A model generated the notes under the pieces. The model ran no database searches and was not told where the DNA came from. It worked only from the letters and a program-made list of their open reading frames with translations. The translations under genes were made by a program, and so were the position numbers. Below are positions 8,367-15,035 of a stretch of 36,409 nt of DNA, piece by piece (positions within the stretch are counted from its first letter, which is position 1; every line of letters starts with the position of its first letter). Location: contig DHMX01000018.1 of NCBI GenBank assembly GCA_002406015.1, positions 1 to 36,409 of the forward strand, read 5' to 3'. The DNA comes from Lachnospiraceae bacterium UBA4631. GTDB lineage: Bacteria > Bacillota > Clostridia > Lachnospirales > Lachnospiraceae.

Positions 8367-9642
8367 AGCAAATATGTTGCTGCATTATCAGGGAAAAGGC
8401 TTACTTCCGATAGAACTACAGTGCAGGCAGGGAAGCGTTAATCTCAGTTATGAAATCAGCGGTATGTACTCATTGCAGCAAATGACAGAAAGGCGGGAGC
8501 TGCAAGAAAAGGACTTAAAGCCGCTTTTTCAGGCAGTACTTACCTGTTATGAGGAAATAAGTGAATATTTATTGCCGCCGGAGGGCATTTTGCTTCGTCC
8601 GGAATGGCTGTTCTATCAATCGGAAAAGGAGGAATTTCATTTTTGCTATTATCCTGAACCTACAGGAGAATTTCGGGAACAGTTGCTGCTATTGGCGGAA
8701 TTTTGCATGAAGCATACCGACCATCGGGATTCGGGAGCAGTTTTGTTTATTTATAGATTATACTGTATGCTTCAAAGAGGAAATATAGAGGCAGATGCTA
8801 TTTGGAAATGCTTTTCGGAACATATGGATGAAGTTAAGGAACTTCAACCACCACAAGAGACAGAAAAAGAACCAATCATAAAAGAAACATTCACAAAAGA
8901 GCCAATGAAAAGGCAACCAATACCAAAGCAGTCAATGCCAAGACAATTAATGTCAAAGCAATCCGTATCAAAAAATCCAATGTCAAAGCGGTCAATATTT
9001 AAGCAATTAATATCAAAGCGACGGCAGCAAATAGAAAAAGAAGAGATAATGGAAAAAACCGAAACAACCCCAATAGACCAGACAGCCCAAACAACCGGTC
9101 ATACTTCATGGCTGACAAAACATCATACCTATCCTGCATCTGTATATATCTATGGTGGGTTGACGATTATTTCTATATTGGGAGGGATGATTTATGGATT
9201 TCGATTTCTGTTTCTGACTCATCGGGAAAATGATTTAAAGGTTATCATTTTATTCTGGATTATCGGAATTATTATGGGCTACAGTATGCTTCGGAGCAGG
9301 AGGCGAAGGAACACCGATATATATGAAAACGGAATCTGGTGCCTGACAGAAAAAAACGGAATGCAGAAAATTGAATTAACCCATTTACCCGCAGTTTTAG
9401 GCAGAAAACCGGAAGAAGCAGATTACATCCTTGCGGATGAAGGTGTTAGTCGAAAGCATTTGCAAATATTTCTTCAAGATACAAAACTATTTATTACGGA
9501 TGTAGGGTCAACAAACGGAACCTTTCTGAATACGCAACGGCTGGAGATTGATATGCCTGTAGAAATCCGGGAAGGGGATGTTATCGGTATTGCTCAAAGT
9601 GAATATATAGTGACATATAAAATACAAGCATACGATAATTAG
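8287..9642 (+). CDS. DUF6382-like protein with C-terminal FHA domain
   Basis: A 451-aa protein. The N-terminal ~190 residues (folded, with YYPEPTGEF and RPEWLFY) look like the DUF6382 family that accompanies Tad loci in Lachnospiraceae (name from memory). A low-complexity linker of 5-residue repeats (~194-243), two membrane helices (~283-302 and ~313-334), and a C-terminal FHA domain (~360-450) follow. FHA hallmarks are GRKPEEADY, GVSRKHLQI and TDVGSTNGTFLN. FHA domains bind phosphothreonine, so the protein may link pilus assembly to Ser/Thr kinase signalling. The start is TTG 8287, supported by AAGGAGGT (8270-8277). It is probably the last gene of the operon. Confidence 0.82.
   Translation: MKTWIQTEGLHQYLVFGTEQMEMDAFEANMLLHYQGKGLLPIELQCRQGSVNLSYEISGMYSLQQMTERRELQEKDLKPLFQAVLTCYEEISEYLLPPEGILLRPEWLFYQSEKEEFHFCYYPEPTGEFREQLLLLAEFCMKHTDHRDSGAVLFIYRLYCMLQRGNIEADAIWKCFSEHMDEVKELQPPQETEKEPIIKETFTKEPMKRQPIPKQSMPRQLMSKQSVSKNPMSKRSIFKQLISKRRQQIEKEEIMEKTETTPIDQTAQTTGHTSWLTKHHTYPASVYIYGGLTIISILGGMIYGFRFLFLTHRENDLKVIILFWIIGIIMGYSMLRSRRRRNTDIYENGIWCLTEKNGMQKIELTHLPAVLGRKPEEADYILADEGVSRKHLQIFLQDTKLFITDVGSTNGTFLNTQRLEIDMPVEIREGDVIGIAQSEYIVTYKIQAYDN
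8866..9015 (+). repeat. 15-bp tandem repeat coding a pentapeptide linker
   Basis: Ten degenerate in-frame 15-bp units encode pentapeptides such as RQPIP, KQSMP, RQLMS, KQSVS, KNPMS, KRSIF and KQLIS. The pattern is basic - Q/N/R - variable - M/I/V - S/P. The array sits between the N-terminal domain and the membrane helices of the FHA protein. Confidence 0.75.
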
Positions 9643-9697
9643 AAAATAGTCAAAAAATAGTCAGAAGGTAGTCAGAAAATAACTATAAAATAACCAG
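9643..9697 (+). repeat. Five tandem 11-bp A-tract repeats upstream of a promoter
   Basis: The units start at 9643, 9654, 9665, 9676 and 9687, with consensus AAAATAGTCAG (third unit AAGGTAGTCAG; the last two vary as AAAATAAC-type). The period is close to one helical turn, so the A-tracts are phased and the DNA may be curved. The array ends 5 bp before the -35 box at 9703. Confidence 0.7.
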
Positions 9698-9702
9698 AAC
9701 CG

Positions 9703-9731
9703 TTGCTTTTATACCGCCCATCCGCTATAAT
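9703..9731 (+). promoter_or_regulatory. Promoter for the flavodoxin/SCP2-dnaX-recR-pfk cluster
   Basis: TTGCTT (9703-9708) and a perfect TATAAT (9726-9731) are 17 bp apart. The -10 ends about 57 bp before the GTG start at 9789. In the leader, a small inverted repeat GGTTT-tg-AAACC (9757-9768) could be an operator half-site pair, but it is short. Confidence 0.65.
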
Positions 9732-9788
9732 AATTATGGATAAGTTCGCAATGACAGGTTTTGAAACCAACGATAAGAGGAGACAACG

Positions 9789-10796
9789 GTGAAAATCAAT
9801 ATTTATTATGGTGGACGTGGATTAATTGAAGATCCAACCTTATATGTAATCGGAAAAATAACAGAGGTACTGGAGGAGCTTCGTGTAGATGTAAGACGGT
9901 ATAATCTATATGAAGAGAAGAATGCCATTGCTACGTTACCGGCAACCCTTAAGGATGCGGACGGAGTAATTCTGGCAGTTTCTTTGGAATGGTATGGAAT
10001 TGGCGGCTATATGCAGCAATTTTTGGATATGTGCTGGCTATATGGAGATAAAGAGAAAATAAAGAGTGTATATATGCTTCCGGTAGTAATGGCTACAACG
10101 TATGGAGAGCGGGATGCAGAGACCTCTCTTGTAAAGGCATGGGAAACACTGGGCGGCAGAGTGATGAATGGATTGACTGCTTATGTGGAGAATCATACAG
10201 AATTTGAATTATCCGCAGAATATCGTGGAATCATTGAAAAGAAGGCAGAGGATTTGTATCGGGCAATTCATCAGACAGTGCCGATTTTCCCGAACAGTAA
10301 TGTTGCAGTTTGTGAGACAGTATCAAAGACAAAGACGATTGACTTAACTCCGCAGGAAAGCGAACAGTTGTCAAGGTTTGTTTCGGATGATACCTATGTG
10401 AAGAAGCAGAAGAAGGATATTGAAGAATTATCTGCAATGTTTAAGAATATGCTTGGTGATGACGAACCGGAAGAAAAAGAGGAAAAAGAAGGAGAATTTA
10501 TACGGGAATTTCGAACCAACTATTATCCGCAGCCGGACTTTAGTGCAAAGTATATTATTTTAATATCAGACCTTGAATCAAGATTGTCCATAGAAGTTAC
10601 GCCGGATTATGTGAAATGCTGGTATAGTGATGATACAACGGCAGATGTGGTAATGAAAACAGAAACCAAGGTATTAAGAGCTATTGTAAGTGGAAAGAAT
10701 ACATTTCAAAGGGCTTTTATGGCAGGTGAGATAACTGCAAAGGGAAATTTTAAGAACCTGAGAATGTTAGACCAGATGTTTCATTTTCAATACTAA
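9789..10796 (+). CDS. Flavodoxin-like (NADPH-dependent FMN reductase-type) protein fused to SCP2
   Basis: A 335-aa protein in two parts. Residues 1-~165 have a flavodoxin-like alternating fold, with an N-terminal strand/loop MKINIYYGGRGL and the mid-domain EWYGIGGYMQQFLDMCW, typical of quinone/FMN reductase-like families. An acidic linker (~215-232) leads to residues ~240-333, which match an SCP2-like lipid-binding domain (VKCWYSDDTT, then GKNTFQRAFMAGEITAKGNF). The combination suggests redox chemistry on a hydrophobic ligand, but I cannot name the substrate. The GTG start is supported by AGAGGAGA (9776-9783). It lies 19 nt upstream of dnaX and is probably co-transcribed with it. Confidence 0.72.
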   Translation: MKINIYYGGRGLIEDPTLYVIGKITEVLEELRVDVRRYNLYEEKNAIATLPATLKDADGVILAVSLEWYGIGGYMQQFLDMCWLYGDKEKIKSVYMLPVVMATTYGERDAETSLVKAWETLGGRVMNGLTAYVENHTEFELSAEYRGIIEKKAEDLYRAIHQTVPIFPNSNVAVCETVSKTKTIDLTPQESEQLSRFVSDDTYVKKQKKDIEELSAMFKNMLGDDEPEEKEEKEGEFIREFRTNYYPQPDFSAKYIILISDLESRLSIEVTPDYVKCWYSDDTTADVVMKTETKVLRAIVSGKNTFQRAFMAGEITAKGNFKNLRMLDQMFHFQY

Positions 10797-10815
10797 GAAG
10801 AGCAGGGTGTGAATT

Positions 10816-12411
10816 ATGTCATATATGGCGTTGTACCGGAAATGGAGACCGGACACATTTGAAGAAGTAAAGGGACAGGAGCATATAGTTACAACTCTGA
10901 AAAATCAGTTGACACATGACAGAATCGGTCACGCATATTTGTTTTGCGGAACGCGTGGAACCGGAAAGACAACCGTAGCAAAGCTGTTTGCAAAGGCTGT
11001 GAACTGTGAACATCCGCAAAACGGAAGTCCCTGTGGAGAATGTCCAAGCTGTAAGGCAATTGCAGAGGGAAGCTCCATGAATGTAATAGAAATAGATGCC
11101 GCATCCAACAATGGCGTGGATAATATCCGGGAAATAAGGGATGAAGTACAGTATTCCCCTACAGAGGGAAGATATAAAGTATATATTATTGATGAGGTGC
11201 ATATGTTGTCAATCGGTGCATTTAATGCATTGCTGAAGACATTGGAGGAGCCGCCCTCTTATGTAATATTCATACTGGCAACAACAGAGGCACATAAGAT
11301 ACCGATTACAATTTTGTCCCGGTGTCAGAGATATGATTTTCGGAGAATTTCGATGGAAACCATTTCCGACAGACTGGAAGATTTGATGCAGCGAGAGGGA
11401 CAAGAGGTAGAGAAGCGGGCAATTGATTATATTGCGAAGGTAGCAGACGGTTCCATGAGAGATGCATTAAGCCTGTTGGACCAGTGTATCGCCTTCTATC
11501 TGGGAGAAACGCTCACATATGAGAAATGCCTGGATGTTCTGGGAGCGGTTGACCTGGATGTATTTGTTCGCCTGATTCGTGCGGTAGAAGCGAAGCAGGT
11601 AACACAGGCAGTAGATTTGATAGACGAAATTATCTGGCAGGGAAGAGAGCTGGGGCAGTTTGTAACAGACTTTACATGGTTTATGAGAAATCTGCTGCTA
11701 ATTAAAAGCTCGGTAGACGGTATTACGAAGTTGGACTTCTCAAAGGATACCTTAGAGAACATGAAGCTGGTTGCCCAAGAGATTTCGTTAGAAGCATTAA
11801 TGCGTTATATTCGAATCTTTTCGGAATTATCCGGTTCGATTAAATATGCCAGTCAGAAGCGGGTGGTATTAGAGCTTGCAGTGATTAAGCTGTGTGTGCC
11901 GGAAATGGAACGAAATTATGATTCCATTTTACAACGGATGGAAGATTTATCCAAAAAGGTTGATGCGTGCATGGAATCTGCAAAGCAGCCGATAATTCAA
12001 AGAGTAGCTGCTCCGGTAGAGCCTGTCAGCAGTCAGGAAGAAACACTGGAAGATTTAAAGAAGACACTTCCGGAGGCAACGATACAGGAATTACAGGAAA
12101 TTGCCGGTAAGAGGAATCAGGTTTTTGAGAAGCTGGAGCCTGCATTAGCAAATCTGCTGCGGATGGCGGATATGCGGATTAATAAGGAACATCAAACCAT
12201 TGTTGTATTATTGGATGAAACGAATCAGGGCCTGTTAATGAATAATGAAGCAGACCGGGAGGCGTTGGAGAATGCATTTGCAGAAACAGTGAATCGGCAG
12301 GTGCATGTAGAATTTCGTAGAAAATCAGCAGGTAATTCGGGGCAACAGGAGTTGGTTCGAATGGATATATTTAAAGAAATGAATATTCCTGTGGAATATG
12401 ATGATAATTAG
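10816..12411 (+). CDS. dnaX: DNA polymerase III subunits gamma/tau
   Basis: A 531-aa clamp-loader ATPase of the replisome. Visible features are an N-terminal YRKWRPDTFEEVKGQE motif, Walker A GTRGTGKT (45-52), a zinc-binding set C64/C73/C76/C79, Walker B IIDEVHML (~124-131), and SRCQRYDFRRI (sensor 1/arginine-finger region). Domain III helices follow, then a short tau-like C-terminal region. It heads the conserved Firmicutes trio dnaX-ybaB-recR, with 12 nt to the next gene. SRP RNA often lies near dnaX in Firmicutes; I did not recognise it upstream here. Confidence 0.97.
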   Translation: MSYMALYRKWRPDTFEEVKGQEHIVTTLKNQLTHDRIGHAYLFCGTRGTGKTTVAKLFAKAVNCEHPQNGSPCGECPSCKAIAEGSSMNVIEIDAASNNGVDNIREIRDEVQYSPTEGRYKVYIIDEVHMLSIGAFNALLKTLEEPPSYVIFILATTEAHKIPITILSRCQRYDFRRISMETISDRLEDLMQREGQEVEKRAIDYIAKVADGSMRDALSLLDQCIAFYLGETLTYEKCLDVLGAVDLDVFVRLIRAVEAKQVTQAVDLIDEIIWQGRELGQFVTDFTWFMRNLLLIKSSVDGITKLDFSKDTLENMKLVAQEISLEALMRYIRIFSELSGSIKYASQKRVVLELAVIKLCVPEMERNYDSILQRMEDLSKKVDACMESAKQPIIQRVAAPVEPVSSQEETLEDLKKTLPEATIQELQEIAGKRNQVFEKLEPALANLLRMADMRINKEHQTIVVLLDETNQGLLMNNEADREALENAFAETVNRQVHVEFRRKSAGNSGQQELVRMDIFKEMNIPVEYDDN

Positions 12412-12423
12412 GAGGATAGGAAA

Positions 12424-12777
12424 ATGGCAAAGCGTGGTGGTTATCCGGGAGGAATGATGCCGGGAAACATGAACAATCTGATGAAGCAGGCACAGAAGAT
12501 GCAAAAGCAGATGGAGGAGGCAACCAAGGAATTAGAGGAAAAGACCTATGAAGCAACAGCCGGCGGCGGAGTTGTAAAGGTAGTGGTTAGCGGTAAGAAG
12601 GAAATAGTATCGATTGAATTAGATGAAGAAGTGGTAGATAAGGATGACATTGAAATGCTTCAGGATTTGATTATGGCAGCAACCAATGAAGCGTTGCGTG
12701 CTCAGGAAGAGGATTCAAACCAGCAGATGTCCAGAATCACCGGTAATATGGGTGGAATGGGAGGCTTTCCATTCTAG
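12424..12777 (+). CDS. ybaB: YbaB/EbfC nucleoid-associated protein
   Basis: A 117-aa DNA-binding protein of the YbaB/EbfC family. It has a Gly/Met-rich N-terminus (GGYPGGMMPGNMNNLMKQA), the central helix LMKQAQKMQKQMEEA, and the strand motif GGGVVKVVVSGKKEIVSIELD, and it ends in a Met/Gly tail. It binds DNA as a dimer and is usually co-transcribed between dnaX and recR, as here. The ribosome site AGGAGGA overlaps the dnaX stop codon. Confidence 0.95.
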   Translation: MAKRGGYPGGMMPGNMNNLMKQAQKMQKQMEEATKELEEKTYEATAGGGVVKVVVSGKKEIVSIELDEEVVDKDDIEMLQDLIMAATNEALRAQEEDSNQQMSRITGNMGGMGGFPF

Positions 12778-12780
12778 ATC

Positions 12781-13380
12781 ATGAATTATTATAGTACAGA
12801 AATTACACAGCTAATTGAACAGCTATCCAGACTTCCGGGAATTGGGGGAAAGTCAGCACAGCGACTGGCATTCCATATTATTGATATGCCGATGGAGCAG
12901 GTAGAGCAATTAGCCAATACGATACACAATACACGAAAGAATGTAAAATATTGTAAGAGCTGTTATACCTTGACCGATAAGGAGATATGTCCAATCTGTG
13001 CATCGGCAAATCGGGACCATAAAACCATTATGGTTGTGGAGGATACCAGAGATTTGGCAGCATATGAAAGAACCGGACGTTATAATGGAATTTATCATGT
13101 CCTGCATGGGGCATTAGACCCTGCAATGGGAAAAGGACCGGAGGATATTAAATTAAAGGAGCTGCTGAAACGATTGCAGTCTGAGGATGTGGAGGAGCTG
13201 ATTATAGCTACGAACTCGGATGTGCCGGGAGAAGCAACCGCAATGTATATCAGCAAATTGGTAAAACCGTCGGGCATCAAGGTAAGCCGTATTGCCAGCG
13301 GGGTTCCGATTGGTGGGGAACTGGAATGTATTGATGAAGTGACTCTGCTTCGTGCATTGGAAGGCAGAGTTTACCTATAA
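12781..13380 (+). CDS. recR: Recombination mediator RecR
   Basis: A 199-aa protein acting with RecF/RecO to load RecA at gaps. It shows the helix-hairpin-helix LSRLPGIGGKSAQRLAFHI (~15-33), a C4 zinc finger CKSC ... CPIC (~60-74), and a Toprim domain (VVEDTRDLAAYERTG, then ELIIATNSDVPGEATA). The C-terminal SRIASGVPIGGELE is typical. The start ATG lies only 3 nt after the ybaB stop and has no strong Shine-Dalgarno at normal spacing, so translational coupling is likely. Length is normal. Confidence 0.96.
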   Translation: MNYYSTEITQLIEQLSRLPGIGGKSAQRLAFHIIDMPMEQVEQLANTIHNTRKNVKYCKSCYTLTDKEICPICASANRDHKTIMVVEDTRDLAAYERTGRYNGIYHVLHGALDPAMGKGPEDIKLKELLKRLQSEDVEELIIATNSDVPGEATAMYISKLVKPSGIKVSRIASGVPIGGELECIDEVTLLRALEGRVYL

Positions 13381-13408
13381 AATAACGCAAGAAAGAGAAG
13401 GTGACGCA

Positions 13409-14485
13409 ATGAAGAGAATTGGTATGTTAACCAGTGGTGGTGATTGTCAGGCTTTGAATGCGACAATGAGAGGTGTAGTAAAGGGGCTGTATGGTTCTTT
13501 TAAGGAAGTAGAGATTTATGGATTTCTGGAAGGCTATAAGGGTCTGATGTATGGAAATTACAAAAAGCTGAAGGCAGATGACTTTTCGGGGATTCTGACA
13601 AAGGGTGGTACGATTCTGGGAAGCTCCAGACAACCGTTCAAGCTGATGCGGGAGCCGGATGCAGATGGTCTGGACAAAGTAAAGGCTATGAAGGATACCT
13701 ATAAGAAGCTGAAGCTGGATTGCTTAGTGGTATTAGGCGGAAACGGTTCTCAAAAGACTGCCAATCTGCTTAGCGAGGAAGGATTAAATGTAATCGGACT
13801 TCCAAAGACCATTGACAATGATTTGTGGGGAACGGATATGACCTTTGGTTTCCAGAGTGCGGTAGATATTGCAACAACAGCCATTGATTGTATTCATACA
13901 ACAGCTGCTTCTCATGGCAGAGTATTTATTGTGGAAATTATGGGACACAAGGTAGGCTGGATTACCCTGCATGCCGGAATTGCCGGAGGAGCAGATATTA
14001 TATTGATTCCTGAGATTCCATATGATATTAAGAGTGTATGTGCAGCCTTGGATAAACGAGCACAGCAGGGAAAGAAGTTTTCAATTCTTGCAGTTGCAGA
14101 GGGTGCAATATCAAAGGAAGTAGCAGCGTTACCGAAGAAAGAGCGTAAGGCATTGCTGGCAAATCCAAAGTATCCGTCTGTTGCATATGAAATTGCAGAC
14201 CAGATTAAGGCTTGCGGAGGACAGGAGGTTCGTGTTACCGTTCCGGGACATACACAGCGTGGTGGTAGTCCATGTCCGTATGATCGTGTACTTTCCAGCC
14301 GATTTGGAGCGAAGGCAGCAGAGCTGATTAAGGAAGGAAAATATGGAGAACTGGTCGTATTAAAGGATAATGAGGTTACTTCTATACCGTTATCCGAATC
14401 AGCCGGAAAATTAAAATATGTGTCACCGGATGACAGCATTGTGAAAAATGCAAAAATGTTGGGAATCTGTTTTGGTGATGACTAA
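13409..14485 (+). CDS. 6-phosphofructokinase, mixed-motif type
   Basis: A 358-aa glycolytic enzyme that phosphorylates fructose 6-phosphate. Motifs are the N-terminal loop TSGGDCQALNATMRG (8-22), GGNGSQKTA (110-118), the catalytic loop LPKTIDND (131-138, catalytic D136), MGHKVGWI and GHTQRGGSP. At the two positions used to predict the phosphoryl donor it has Gly (113, as in ATP enzymes) and Lys (133, as in PPi enzymes); that pairing is known from the 'group III' enzymes. The usual Asp or Glu before that Gly is Asn112. The donor cannot be decided from sequence alone. ATG 13409 is chosen over an in-frame ATG at 13352 inside recR, because AGAAGGTGA precedes it. It ends the dnaX-recR cluster before a terminator. 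Confidence 0.9.
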   Translation: MKRIGMLTSGGDCQALNATMRGVVKGLYGSFKEVEIYGFLEGYKGLMYGNYKKLKADDFSGILTKGGTILGSSRQPFKLMREPDADGLDKVKAMKDTYKKLKLDCLVVLGGNGSQKTANLLSEEGLNVIGLPKTIDNDLWGTDMTFGFQSAVDIATTAIDCIHTTAASHGRVFIVEIMGHKVGWITLHAGIAGGADIILIPEIPYDIKSVCAALDKRAQQGKKFSILAVAEGAISKEVAALPKKERKALLANPKYPSVAYEIADQIKACGGQEVRVTVPGHTQRGGSPCPYDRVLSSRFGAKAAELIKEGKYGELVVLKDNEVTSIPLSESAGKLKYVSPDDSIVKNAKMLGICFGDD

Positions 14486-14498
14486 CTGAATTAAGGTT

Positions 14499-14535
14499 GA
14501 AGAAGCACCTGAAGTTCGGGTGCTTCTTCTGTTCT
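14499..14535 (+). terminator. Intrinsic terminator after pfk
   Basis: A perfect 11-bp stem GAAGAAGCACC / GGTGCTTCTTC (14499-14509 and 14519-14529) closes a 9-nt loop and is followed by a T-rich run (TTCTGTTCTT). It starts 13 nt after the pfk stop codon. Confidence 0.85.
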
Positions 14536-14610
14536 TCCTGCAACAAATGAAAAAAATCGCATATAATATCATACATTTGTAAGTGTGCGACAGGAGCAGG
14601 AGGTTGGATT

Positions 14611-15003
14611 ATGAGCAACTTCAGTGAATATTTGGAACAGGCAGTCCGAAGTCCGTTACCGGGCGAATGGAATTTGGAGGCATTGGAATTATCAGAAGAA
14701 GATGCCGCAAGGGATTATGAAAAAATGAAACGGATGTATCCAAGGGAAGCACGCTTTGTAGCGGCAATGGTGGAAGACCTGTGCGACCAGTTGGAATACG
14801 AAGGAAGTCCTATGTTTGATGAACAACCGGATGCAGTTACGATGTATCGTATGGCAGAAGAAGTATATACCAGAATGAAGGGAAGAGAAAGCGGACCGCC
14901 AAGACCGGACGCACCATTTATGCAATTGTGTCTAATTCTGATATGCAATGAATATCATGTCAGAAGATGCAGGTATCGTCAGAGAAGACGAAGATTCTGG
15001 TAG
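14611..15003 (+). CDS. Small acidic hypothetical protein
   Basis: A 130-aa protein with no recognised domain. A helical core with MYPREARFVAAMVEDLCDQ and then YEGSPMFDEQPDAVTMYRM resembles conserved hypothetical proteins I have seen in Lachnospiraceae (pattern memory only). The C-terminus is very basic (RRCRYRQRRRRFW), in contrast to the acidic body. A strong AGGAGG (14599-14604) precedes the ATG. A TATAAT (14562-14567) lies in the gap after the pfk terminator, but its -35 (CTGCAA, 18 bp away) is poor. No function can be assigned. Confidence 0.65.
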   Translation: MSNFSEYLEQAVRSPLPGEWNLEALELSEEDAARDYEKMKRMYPREARFVAAMVEDLCDQLEYEGSPMFDEQPDAVTMYRMAEEVYTRMKGRESGPPRPDAPFMQLCLILICNEYHVRRCRYRQRRRRFW

Positions 15004-15035
15004 AAGGTAAGGCATATAACAGGAGCAACAGTAAG

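Noticed and set aside
10797..10815. SRP RNA expected near dnaX
   Set aside because: The gap is only 19 nt and no conserved SRP RNA helix-8 sequence was recognised in the neighbouring gaps.
13912..14439. 175-codon open frame on the minus strand
   Set aside because: Fully antisense to the conserved pfk gene, with low-complexity Ser/Pro-rich translation; a shadow frame.
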